DNA of 38,050 nt from an uncultured Clostridia bacterium. GTDB lineage: Bacteria; Bacillota; Clostridia; Christensenellales; Borkfalkiaceae. Below are positions 14,680 to 23,271 of the stretch, piece after piece. Position 1 is the first letter of the stretch. Every line of letters starts with the position of its first letter. The position numbers and the translations under genes are program-made. The DNA is taken from positions 1 through 38,050 of the forward strand of contig CALVHV010000007.1 of assembly GCA_944328845.1 (NCBI GenBank), given 5' to 3'. The notes under the pieces are model-generated. The model was not told the origin of the DNA. It saw nothing but the letters and a program-made list of their open reading frames with translations, and made no database searches.

Positions 14680-17600
14680 TTATCTCTCGCGTTTACGGAC
14701 GCAAATCACCGCAACGGACGCCGCCAGAAGCAGCGCTGCCGCGCCGATCGCAGTTCCTTCCAACGCAGAACCGCAGCCGCCCTTGGTAACGATCAGCGTG
14801 AAGGTGCCGCGCACGCTTTCGCCGTCCACCGTGACCATGACGTTGTACGTCTGCTCGCCGACCGTGGAGGTATCCACTTCCTGCATCACGACGTCTTCGC
14901 GGGACAGGCTGACTGTCTCCGTCGTGCCGTCGGTATAGGTGATCGTCACTTCGTACTTGGACGGATCGAACGTGCTGCCCACTTTGATGGTGCCTTCGCC
15001 CTTGATGCTGCTGACGCCGCGGGTGACCGTGACATTGACCGTCTTGACGATGGGCTCAAGTTCGTTGCCTTCCGCATCCTTGCCGCCCGTGAGGGTGACG
15101 GTGATGGTGGCGGTGCCCGCCTTCACACCGATCATGACGCCGCTGCCGTTGATGGTGACCACGCTTTCATCCGAGCTCTTGTACGAGAAGGTACCCGTCG
15201 TGGCATCCACGGGAACGCGCACCGCGCCGATCTGCGCCGCCGTGTTCACGCCGATCTCCATCGTCTCGCTGACCGTGAAGTCGGTGTACTCGATGTAGAT
15301 CTGCCACAGGCTGCTCGTGCCGTTGTCGCTGTAGCAATAGTAGGTGTAATCCTGGGTGAGATAGCCTTCCTGCACGAAGTAGCCCTGCGTCTTGGTGGAG
15401 TTGCACACATAGAGGTAGATGGGCATGCCCGCTTTGAAGGTGATCTTGTCGCCCTGGTTGTAGATGGGGATGATCTCGCCCGTGTTCTTATCCACGCCGT
15501 AGCCCATGGTGCCCGTTGCGCCCACAGGACGGATCATGACGAGGATGTTGGAGCCCAGCTCCCACAGAGCGACAGGCCTGTCGTCTTCCGTGTTCTGGAG
15601 GATGGTGCCGTCCGCGCGCTCGTACACGACATAGTCTGCCATTTCGGACAGAACGTCGTTGCTGATGCCGCCCGTCATGTTGTACGTGTTGGTGGAGTAG
15701 CTGTTCATGCTGATCATCATGTGACCGTTCCAGGTGCCGCCCTGGTTACGCTCGTCGTTGACGTCGTAACCGCTGACGCCGATAGAATCGAACGCGCCGA
15801 CCTGTTTGTATTCGAAGATCTCCACTTCGATGGTGTCCGTACGGCCGGTGAGATCGTCCTTAATGGTAATGGTCTGTTTGCCTGCTGCGGTGTAGTCGAT
15901 CTCGGAATCCTGGATCTCCGACTTGATAATGTCGACAGTGACGACGACGCCGTTGGTCAGCGTGTACTGTGCCTGCAGCTTGAAGCCGCCCTCTTCGACG
16001 ACAGTCTTCCAGACAGAGGTAGGTTTATCCGTCGTGGAGACAGGGATCATATACTTTTCAAGGGTGTCGATCACCTTGAAGTCGGTAACATCTTCCGCGG
16101 TGATGGGCGTCACGACGATGTCCACCGTCTGCGGTTCGAGGTCGCCGTACCAGACGGAAACGGTCACCTTGCCGTCCGACAGACCCGTCACGTTGCCGAG
16201 CGCGTCGACAGTGGCGATGGTAGGATCGCTGACGGAATACTTATAATATGCCGTAACGTTGTCTGCATCGGTGATCTCGATCTTGAGGCTCTGCCCGACC
16301 TTGATCTCGGTGTCGTTTGCCGTGGCGATGCTGAATTCTTCGGGTTCTACCAGAGAAACGAACGCCGTGCCGTTATATACGAAGGAAACATCTTCCTTCA
16401 CTGCTTCCGTTTCGAGGATACCGAAGCCCGCCTTGATGGTGAGAACGCCGCCCTCGGGGATGGTGTTTGCATTGATGTTGGTCTGCGAGCCGGGTTCATG
16501 GATGAACAGGCGCGCGACCCTGCCGTTGACGCGGACACACCACACGTCGCCGATCTTGCCGTCGGGATAAACGAAGGACAGATAAGGCAGGATGGTGTAG
16601 GTATCGTCATAGTTGTCGTCGCCGAAGTCCGCCGTATTGGTGGAAGCGGTGTTGATGAAGATGACGGAATCCGTTTCGCCGCCGATGCTGTCCGTCGTCG
16701 TGACAGATTCGATCTCGATCTCCGTCAGGGAAGACAGATCTCTGTCAGGGATTTCGCGGTCTTTCACCCAGCCTACGCCGTCGCAGGTATAGGAGAGCTC
16801 TTCCGTGTTGAAGTAGATCAAACCGTTCTTGTTTTCGACCTGCAGGCCGGCGGAAATGATGAGCTGATCGCCGGGCTGAGGAGCCGTTTTGCCGGTATAG
16901 CCGGAACCGTTGAAGTAGAAGGTGAGCTTGCCGCCCCACTCATAGATGTGCGAGCAGGCAAACGTCTGGCTGCCGCGCACGATCTTGACCAGGCTGAGCA
17001 TGGAAGAGCTGTACGTGAGGCCGCCCTGGTTGTTGTTCTGCAGGTTGGAAGGGATGCGGACTTCCGTCTCGCTGTTCCAATCCCCTGCCGCAATGGACGA
17101 AGGGAAGGAGAGCTGGGTCGCCGTCGCACCCGTCTTGACCCAAACAGTGCCGTTGTACGTCCAGCTGAGTGCCTCTTCCGTCTTATAGAGGTTGTTTTCC
17201 TTATTGGTGACCTGCAGGCCCGCGTCGATGCTGAGAACGTCGCCCGCCTGAGGGGTCTTGCCCGTGTAGTTGGAACCATTGAAGTAGAAAGTGAGTTCAC
17301 CGTTCCATTCATAAATGTGCGAGCAGGCGAACGTCGTCTCTCCGCGCGTGATCTTCACTTTGCCGAGCATGGAGTTATCGTAGGTGAGCTGCTGGTTGTT
17401 CAGGTTTTTGAGATTGGACGGGATGCGGATCTCCGTATTGCTGTTCCAATCGGAGTCGAACAGCACGGCGGGGAGCTGCATCACCGTTTCGGTAATTTCC
17501 AAGCCGTCTTTCACCCAGTCGGTACCGTCGAACGTCCAGCTGATCGCCTCGGAGTTGACGTACGTGGTGCCTTCCTTGTTCGTGACGGTCAGGCCTGCAT

Positions 17601-17961
17601 CTACGCTCAGTTTGTCCCCTGCCGTAGGCGTCTTGCCCGTGTAGTTCGAACCGTTGAAGTAGAAAGTAAGTTCTCCGCCCCATTCATAAATGTGCGAGCA
17701 GGCGAACGTCGTCTCTCCGCGCGTGATCTTCACTTTGCCGAGCATGGAGTTATCGTAGGTGAGCTGCTGGTTGTTCAGGTTTTTGAGATTGGACGGGATG
17801 CGGAGTTCCGTATTCCCCGACCAATCGGACGTAGTGATTATGTCCGGCCATTCGATTTCCGTTTCGCCCTCTGCGTGTCCGGCAATGGTGATGCCGAACG
17901 CGAGAGAGAACAGGAAACAGACGGATAAAAGTACCAACATCCACTTCTTTGTTGTGCTCAT
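14680..17961 (-). CDS. Surface-anchored repeat and Ig-like domain protein
   Basis: This 1093-residue protein has a signal peptide (1-30) and a C-terminal anchor (GGCGS, about 20 hydrophobic residues, RKRER). Between them are three close copies of a module of about 110 residues with a 125-residue period (44-153, 169-278, 293-401), each with IRIPSNL, SHIYEW and LTFYFNGS. A degenerate copy (408-537) and probably another (723-893) alternate with bacterial Ig-like domains (541-617, 622-716, 895-980, 985-1060). The module is not one I recognise; it may bind carbohydrate. No catalytic motif is seen. It sits 24 bases after the GH99-like lipoprotein gene with AGGAGGG before the ATG, so it is probably the glycan-holding partner. 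Confidence 0.8.
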   Translation of the reverse strand: MSTTKKWMLVLLSVCFLFSLAFGITIAGHAEGETEIEWPDIITTSDWSGNTELRIPSNLKNLNNQQLTYDNSMLGKVKITRGETTFACSHIYEWGGELTFYFNGSNYTGKTPTAGDKLSVDAGLTVTNKEGTTYVNSEAISWTFDGTDWVKDGLEITETVMQLPAVLFDSDWNSNTEIRIPSNLKNLNNQQLTYDNSMLGKVKITRGETTFACSHIYEWNGELTFYFNGSNYTGKTPQAGDVLSIDAGLQVTNKENNLYKTEEALSWTYNGTVWVKTGATATQLSFPSSIAAGDWNSETEVRIPSNLQNNNQGGLTYSSSMLSLVKIVRGSQTFACSHIYEWGGKLTFYFNGSGYTGKTAPQPGDQLIISAGLQVENKNGLIYFNTEELSYTCDGVGWVKDREIPDRDLSSLTEIEIESVTTTDSIGGETDSVIFINTASTNTADFGDDNYDDTYTILPYLSFVYPDGKIGDVWCVRVNGRVARLFIHEPGSQTNINANTIPEGGVLTIKAGFGILETEAVKEDVSFVYNGTAFVSLVEPEEFSIATANDTEIKVGQSLKIEITDADNVTAYYKYSVSDPTIATVDALGNVTGLSDGKVTVSVWYGDLEPQTVDIVVTPITAEDVTDFKVIDTLEKYMIPVSTTDKPTSVWKTVVEEGGFKLQAQYTLTNGVVVTVDIIKSEIQDSEIDYTAAGKQTITIKDDLTGRTDTIEVEIFEYKQVGAFDSIGVSGYDVNDERNQGGTWNGHMMISMNSYSTNTYNMTGGISNDVLSEMADYVVYERADGTILQNTEDDRPVALWELGSNILVMIRPVGATGTMGYGVDKNTGEIIPIYNQGDKITFKAGMPIYLYVCNSTKTQGYFVQEGYLTQDYTYYCYSDNGTSSLWQIYIEYTDFTVSETMEIGVNTAAQIGAVRVPVDATTGTFSYKSSDESVVTINGSGVMIGVKAGTATITVTLTGGKDAEGNELEPIVKTVNVTVTRGVSSIKGEGTIKVGSTFDPSKYEVTITYTDGTTETVSLSREDVVMQEVDTSTVGEQTYNVMVTVDGESVRGTFTLIVTKGGCGSALEGTAIGAAALLLAASVAVICVRKRER
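17305..17804 (-). repeat. Near-identical 125-bp segments within surface-protein gene
   Basis: Positions 17305-17429 and 17680-17804 are identical over 125 bases, with an offset of 375 bases (125 codons). They encode the same part of modules 1 and 2, while the flanking codons differ. This points to recent duplication or gene conversion and makes the module number prone to change. Confidence 0.85.
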
Positions 17962-17985
17962 TGTATTCCCTCCTGTTTAAAATTC

Positions 17986-19914
17986 TTATTTGCCATACGC
18001 ATAACCGAATCTTCCGATCGGTGCGCTGTCGCCCGTGATGTAGTAGTACAGTATGCTTTCATCCTCGTCCTCTTCATCAAAGTACGAGGGCTTTTGGACG
18101 TTGTCCGACACTTTGAAGGAAAACTCTACCTTATCCGCGCTCAGTCCCAATACGGACAGCGGGACTTTGTACACGATGACATTGCCGGAGACGTAATATT
18201 CCGCCTGGCCCGCCGACGTCCAGTGGAAGCCGTTTTCGCTGCATTTTTCGACGGACGTGGTACCGTTTCCGTTCGGATTGCGGTTGACGATGTAGTTGAA
18301 GCCCGCAAAGGAAGTACTCGTGTCCCCTGCCGAGATGAGCAGGTTCATCCAACGGGTGTCCCCTTCCTCGTGCTCGGTGATGTCTTCCAGCGTCTCCACG
18401 TAGAAGTAGATATTCTCGTCGTCGTGGATGACTTTGAGTTTGACGATATCGTTGCGGTTGGTGTTGTCTACGTACGAGTGCTCGACGTTGGCGGCATTGG
18501 CGCCGTCCCTCGCCATCGCGTCGCCCGCGAAGTCGGCGTATTCGACGAACACATTCTGCCAAGCCGAAAGATCGGAGAGGGCGGAAATGGTCTTTGTGGC
18601 CATCTTGTACTGCGTCGCCTCGTTCATCTTGAAGGTACGGGTGTTGGAGACCATCTGGAGGTAGAAGTTATCGCCGTATTCCTTGCCCATCTCGATGTCG
18701 CGCGAGTACTCCGCATTGTAGTCGTCCACAAACCATACGTCTTTGCCCGTATAACCGCTGGTGCTTTTGCCGCCGCCCAGGCCGTCGCCCGTGACGTACT
18801 TGATCGCCGTCCATTCGTTCCAGCCGGTGACGAAGATGTTTTTCACCATCCCCGCGTCCGCATATTTGAGCGCGGTGTCCCACTGCCACTGGAAGTTGCT
18901 GCCCTGGCGCCAGTCCTCAGTGACATTCCCCTTGCCGTCGTAACCGCGCGAGGAATTGGGGCGCTGGTCGGAGAAATACACGCTCGCAGCCGAATGTTGT
19001 GCCACCGATACGGACGCATTGCCGTTGGCGTTGGGGATGGGAGACCCCCACTGCATCCACGGGAAGCCCTTTTCCTCGTTGACCGTTCCGCTGGAAGGCC
19101 ACTGCGATTCGTAGAAGTTGAAATACTTGTACACGTCGCTGTCCGTGGAAATGGCATAGTCGGGATTGGTCTGATCGGTCGCACCGCCGTTTGCCGTGGA
19201 GATGCCCACGATGACGGGGCGGTTATCCCCTTCGAAGCGGAACCACAGATCGTCGTACGCACCGGGAGCGTAGAAAGTGTTGTACAGATTCATCACCACT
19301 TCGCGGCTGTTGGTGTTGGTGTAGAAGCCCACTTTGGGCACATCCCAGCCCTGCTCGGCGTAGGTGCGCAGCGTTTGGAGGACGAGGCGCGCCACGTCGT
19401 TATAGTAGGTGTTGTTGGTGTAGTCGAACAGGATATAATCGATGTTCGCCATCGTCAGAAGCTCCACGTGCCGCGCAACGATCCACGGGTCTTTCATCGA
19501 ATAGTACCCGTAAAGCGGTTCGCTGGCGAAATGGAACTGATGCGTGGGGCTCTGCCCCGTCGTGTCGGCAGTATCGTACAGGGGCGAATCGTCGCCGAGC
19601 TTTTCCAGCTCGTTGACGTCGTAGATGCCCGTCATGCCCTGCGAACCCAGCCACGCGAAGTAGAACACGCCGACATACCTTTTTTCCGTATTGGTCGGAT
19701 CGGCGACCGTGACCGTCCTGCCGTAATCGTCAACGGCGGTAAGGTTGGCGACGCTGTACTGCTGCGGGGTAAGCCCGCGCGTATCATACTGCAACTTGGA
19801 ACCTCCTCCCGAATCGTCGGGATCTTTTCCGCCCGTCGCACAACCGGCAAACGCGAACAGGCCGCAGAGGGTGAGCGCGGCGGCGCGGAAAAAACGGGAA
19901 AATTTTGATTTCAC
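17986..19914 (-). CDS. GH99/WbsX-like lipoprotein with C-terminal CBM9-like domain
   Basis: This 642-residue lipoprotein (signal peptide, lipobox AFAGC with Cys25) has an N-terminal catalytic-like region starting YVGVFYFAWLG and containing NIDYILFDYTNN and FVTGWNEW, features of the GH99/WbsX-like group, whose characterised GH99 members are endo-alpha-mannosidases/mannanases. A C-terminal beta domain (about 470-640, including WMNLLISAG) resembles CBM9/DOMON modules. It would act outside the membrane, cutting a glycan before uptake. The start is a GTG at 19914 with AAGGAG 9 bases upstream. It follows the second permease by 13 bases in the same operon. Confidence 0.7.
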   Translation of the reverse strand: MKSKFSRFFRAAALTLCGLFAFAGCATGGKDPDDSGGGSKLQYDTRGLTPQQYSVANLTAVDDYGRTVTVADPTNTEKRYVGVFYFAWLGSQGMTGIYDVNELEKLGDDSPLYDTADTTGQSPTHQFHFASEPLYGYYSMKDPWIVARHVELLTMANIDYILFDYTNNTYYNDVARLVLQTLRTYAEQGWDVPKVGFYTNTNSREVVMNLYNTFYAPGAYDDLWFRFEGDNRPVIVGISTANGGATDQTNPDYAISTDSDVYKYFNFYESQWPSSGTVNEEKGFPWMQWGSPIPNANGNASVSVAQHSAASVYFSDQRPNSSRGYDGKGNVTEDWRQGSNFQWQWDTALKYADAGMVKNIFVTGWNEWTAIKYVTGDGLGGGKSTSGYTGKDVWFVDDYNAEYSRDIEMGKEYGDNFYLQMVSNTRTFKMNEATQYKMATKTISALSDLSAWQNVFVEYADFAGDAMARDGANAANVEHSYVDNTNRNDIVKLKVIHDDENIYFYVETLEDITEHEEGDTRWMNLLISAGDTSTSFAGFNYIVNRNPNGNGTTSVEKCSENGFHWTSAGQAEYYVSGNVIVYKVPLSVLGLSADKVEFSFKVSDNVQKPSYFDEEDEDESILYYYITGDSAPIGRFGYAYGK

Positions 19915-19927
19915 GAAATGTTTCTCC

Positions 19928-20827
19928 TTATCCTTTCAGACCGTCCATCGTTACCCCCTCGATCAGCTGCTTCTGGAAAATAAAGAAGAGTGCCGCGGGG
20001 AACAGGCTCATGAACACGCCCGCCGCCATTCGTATGTTGATCTTGTCGTTGCCGACATCCGTGTTGGTCAGCGAATAGAAGACCTTGTAAGCGAGCGTGG
20101 AAGGGAACTCGTCGTTCACACGCCAGAGCAGAGGACCGTAGTAATCGCCCCAGTTGGAGTTGAAGACGTTGATCATGATGTAGATGATGATGGGTTTGCA
20201 CAGAGGCAGACCGATGAAGAAATACCTGCGCAGCGAACCCGCGCCGTCGATCTTTGCCGCATCGTCGATCTCTTTGGGCAGGCTCTGTAAGAAGGAGCGG
20301 GCCAAAAAGATATAGATGGCGCCGCCGCCCGTGAGGTTAGGGATAGTGAGCGGCAGAAGGGTGTTCAGCCAGCCAAGAGAGCTGTACAGGCCGTACAGAG
20401 GGATCTGCGTGATGACGCCCGGCAGCATCATGGTGGAGAGCATGAACGCAAACAGCGCGTTTTTACCCCAGAAATTGCAGCGCGCGAACCCGAACGCGAT
20501 AAAGGTCGCCGAAAGCGGCACCGCAATGAGGTTGAAGATGATGACGAACATGGTGTTGCCGAACGCGGCGAAATAGCCTTCGTCCGTCAGCATTTTCAAA
20601 TAGTTGGAAAACTGCGGGGAGGCGGGAATGATGACCAGTTCCGCGCCCGTCACCTCTTCCGTCGACATCAGGCTCTTCATCACCATAAAGAAGTAAGGAA
20701 AGATGAGGATGATGCCGATGACCGCCATCAGCACGTGCATGCAGATGCGGAAGATGAGTTCGTTCGTCTTTTTGCGCTTGTTGAAGAGGTTTGCCGCATT
20801 TACGTTTTTGATCGTTGTCCCGTCCAT
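19928..20827 (-). CDS. Carbohydrate ABC transporter permease, MalG type
   Basis: This 299-residue protein is a six-helix ABC permease of the CUT1 sugar class. The cytoplasmic EAA loop that contacts the ATPase reads EIDDAAKIDGAGSLRRYFFIGLP. It pairs with the permease encoded just upstream (one base between stop and start, with GGAGG inside the end of that gene). Together with the lipoprotein they form an importer for oligosaccharides. No ATPase gene lies in the window. Confidence 0.93.
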   Translation of the reverse strand: MDGTTIKNVNAANLFNKRKKTNELIFRICMHVLMAVIGIILIFPYFFMVMKSLMSTEEVTGAELVIIPASPQFSNYLKMLTDEGYFAAFGNTMFVIIFNLIAVPLSATFIAFGFARCNFWGKNALFAFMLSTMMLPGVITQIPLYGLYSSLGWLNTLLPLTIPNLTGGGAIYIFLARSFLQSLPKEIDDAAKIDGAGSLRRYFFIGLPLCKPIIIYIMINVFNSNWGDYYGPLLWRVNDEFPSTLAYKVFYSLTNTDVGNDKINIRMAAGVFMSLFPAALFFIFQKQLIEGVTMDGLKG

Positions 20828-20828
20828 G

Positions 20829-21803
20829 TCAGTCCTCCTTCATAATGCGGCTGCGCAGCCAGAACATAATCCCCGTGACGATGCCGACAAAGATAAGCAG
20901 CAGCCACGAGAGCGCGCTTGCATACCCCCACTTGGAGGCACGGAAGGCCTGGTTGTAAATGTACACGGCAAACATGTTCATGGCGTTGCGGTAACCTTCG
21001 CCGTTGTTCGACGCAAAGACCAGCGTCCCGTTGTACTGGAAGGTACCGATGAGCATGGTGACGATATTGAAGAAAATCATCGGCGCGCTCTGCGGGATGG
21101 TGATGTGCCAGAAACGCGCGAACCTGCCTGCGCCGTCGATCTGCGCCGCTTCATAAAGCTGCGCGGGGATCGCTTTGAACGCCGACAGCCACAGGATCAT
21201 GCCGCCGCCGATGCTCCAGAGGTTCATCAGGAAGATGGAGCTGATGGCGACGAAAGAATTGCCCGACTGGAAGAAATCGCTGTGGCAACCGAACAGGGCT
21301 AACAGTTTGTTGAATACACCGTTGGTCGAGAACATATCCCCCCACAGGATGCCCGAGACGATGCCCGGGATGACGCAGGGAAGATAGAAAACTACGCGGA
21401 AGAAGCCGATGCTCTTATACGGAAGGTTGACCAGGCAGGCAAGCAGGTATCCGCTGACAAGCACGATGGGCACGCTGACGAAAACATAGTAGCACGTATT
21501 GCCGAATACCTGCCAGAAATAAGGATCTTTCGTCAGGATGCTGATGTAGTTGTTAAGACCGACGGGATAAAAATAAGTGTCGCCCGTGTAGTTGAAAAAC
21601 GACCAGATGAGGGACTGGAACATCGGGTATACGGTAAAGACGCCGAGACCGATGACCAGCGGCAGGACAAACATCCAGCCTTCGCGGTTATCCTTCCAGA
21701 ATTTTTGCAGCCGGGTGTATTGACGAGGAGCGGCGGGGGAAGGAACTCCCCCTACCGTCCGTTCCGCCTTCTCTTTTTTACGAGACGACGCTGTCGAATA
21801 CAT
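20829..21803 (-). CDS. Carbohydrate ABC transporter permease, MalF/UgpA type
   Basis: This 324-residue partner permease has six predicted membrane segments and the EAA loop YEAAQIDGAGRFARFWHITI. The ATG at 21803 is chosen because AAGGAGGA lies 9 bases upstream. It therefore starts inside the last codons of the solute-binding-protein gene (26-base overlap), implying translational coupling. A basic N-terminal tail of about 35 residues precedes the first helix. Confidence 0.92.
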   Translation of the reverse strand: MYSTASSRKKEKAERTVGGVPSPAAPRQYTRLQKFWKDNREGWMFVLPLVIGLGVFTVYPMFQSLIWSFFNYTGDTYFYPVGLNNYISILTKDPYFWQVFGNTCYYVFVSVPIVLVSGYLLACLVNLPYKSIGFFRVVFYLPCVIPGIVSGILWGDMFSTNGVFNKLLALFGCHSDFFQSGNSFVAISSIFLMNLWSIGGGMILWLSAFKAIPAQLYEAAQIDGAGRFARFWHITIPQSAPMIFFNIVTMLIGTFQYNGTLVFASNNGEGYRNAMNMFAVYIYNQAFRASKWGYASALSWLLLIFVGIVTGIMFWLRSRIMKED

Positions 21804-23172
21804 ACTCGACTTCCTCCTTGAAATACTTGTAAGCGTTGTTCGGCTCGCGCACCGCATAAGAACCTACGTATTTATTCATGGCGCTGATCAGGGAGCTGGT
21901 GAAGATCGCCTTCGTATTGTCGAGGAACTCTTCGCGCGTCTTGTACTGAGCGCCCCAGGTGTATGCCTCCACGTTGAAGGTAGCGGAGTATTTCTTATGC
22001 CAGTTGGCTTCCGGATTGTCGACGGAGAGGTCGGCACGGATGGAAGGCAGGGTCAGACCGCCCTCGTCCGCAACGCGCTGCTGCCCGTCATAGCTCATGA
22101 GGTAAGCGAGGAACGCCGCCGCCACGTTCAGCTGATCGGCATCGTCCTTGAGGTGGCTGTTGAGAGCGTAGCCCGCAAAGCCCATGCCCGAGTAAGAGTT
22201 TTCACCGTTGATGAGGGGGAAGGAGACGACGTCGAACTTGTCTTTCAGAAGAGCGCGCGTCTGGTAGTTGTCGATGGAAGTGGACTGGAAGAGAAGGGCG
22301 CCCGTGCCGCTCTCGAAGCTGGAAGTCTGTTCGTTCGAGGAAGGGATATATCTCTTGGTGACGAGGTTCTGCACGAAAGCGACGATGTCTTTGCTCGCCT
22401 CTTCGGTGAGGGCGAATTCACCATCTTCGTTGAGCACTTCGCCGCCCAGGCTCTTGATGACGGGGTAAGCGACCGATTCCCAGGTGAGGTTGGAGTCGAG
22501 CGGGAAGTAGGTATCCTGGCCCTTGCCGTCGTAGTACTGACGCACCTTTGCACAGACGGTGAGCATATCCTCCCACGTCCAGCCGTTTTGGACGATGCTC
22601 ATGTCCACACCCGCGGCGGAGAGGATCTCTTTGTTGTAGAAGCAGATGACAGAGTCGATGGAACGGGGCACCGCATAGCGCACGTCGTTGAACAGGCCCA
22701 TGCCCTTGAATTCGGTGCTGAAGTCCTCTTCGTAGTTGAAGAGGTTCGCTGCCTCCGCATCCTCGGTGAAGTTATCCAGGTTCAGCGCATAGCCGTTGCT
22801 GACGAGGAAGTAGTAGTTTTGGGAGTTGCACCAGATCACGTCGGCGAGGACGTCGGCGCTGTACTGCTTGGTGACCGTCTGTTCATAAGAGTCGATGGTG
22901 AGGAAGTTGGTCTCGACGGTAACGTTGGGGTACTTTTCCTGGAAGCCCGCAATGACAGAGTTGATGATCTTGCGCTCGTTGTCGTTATCGGGGATGATGA
23001 CGGAAATGGTAGCCTTGGTGCTGACGGGCAGATTGAAATCGATTTCGTAATCCGCCTGCAGTCCGCCCCCTTCGTCATCCGTGTTCGGGCGACGATAGTC
23101 GCAACCGACGACGGCGGCGCAGAGCATCAGTACCGTAAGTACGATCGTGAAGATCCTGAGAATGTGTTTCAT
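21778..23172 (-). CDS. Sugar ABC transporter substrate-binding lipoprotein
   Basis: This 464-residue protein is a family 1 extracellular solute-binding protein. It has a signal peptide with lipobox VVGC (Cys24), an acidic linker and a bilobal body with typical segments (VSVIIPD-type strand, WTWEDMLTVCAKVR, YSGMGFAGYALNS). It would capture oligosaccharides and pass them to the two permeases downstream. AAAGGAGAAG precedes the ATG. A possible internal promoter and palindrome lie just upstream, which could raise its level above the esterase gene. Substrate unknown. Confidence 0.92.
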   Translation of the reverse strand: MKHILRIFTIVLTVLMLCAAVVGCDYRRPNTDDEGGGLQADYEIDFNLPVSTKATISVIIPDNDNERKIINSVIAGFQEKYPNVTVETNFLTIDSYEQTVTKQYSADVLADVIWCNSQNYYFLVSNGYALNLDNFTEDAEAANLFNYEEDFSTEFKGMGLFNDVRYAVPRSIDSVICFYNKEILSAAGVDMSIVQNGWTWEDMLTVCAKVRQYYDGKGQDTYFPLDSNLTWESVAYPVIKSLGGEVLNEDGEFALTEEASKDIVAFVQNLVTKRYIPSSNEQTSSFESGTGALLFQSTSIDNYQTRALLKDKFDVVSFPLINGENSYSGMGFAGYALNSHLKDDADQLNVAAAFLAYLMSYDGQQRVADEGGLTLPSIRADLSVDNPEANWHKKYSATFNVEAYTWGAQYKTREEFLDNTKAIFTSSLISAMNKYVGSYAVREPNNAYKYFKEEVEYVFDSVVS

Positions 23173-23195
23173 GTCTTTCTTCTCCTTTTTTTATT

Positions 23196-23253
23196 CTGAT
23201 AAATACCTTTCCCGTTTTGTCAAAAACGGGAAATTTTTATGAAATAAAAATTT
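23196..23253 (-). promoter_or_regulatory. Possible internal promoter and operator before binding-protein gene
   Basis: On the minus strand TTGACA (23218-23223) is followed at 16 bases by TATCAG (23196-23201). The -35 lies in the centre of the palindrome CCCGTTTT-N4-AAAACGGG (23211-23230), a likely operator arrangement. A second, AT-rich inverted repeat (AAATTTTTAT and complement, 23231-23253) lies immediately upstream. Confidence 0.45.
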
Positions 23254-23271
23254 TTTCGGTATGCCGTAGGC

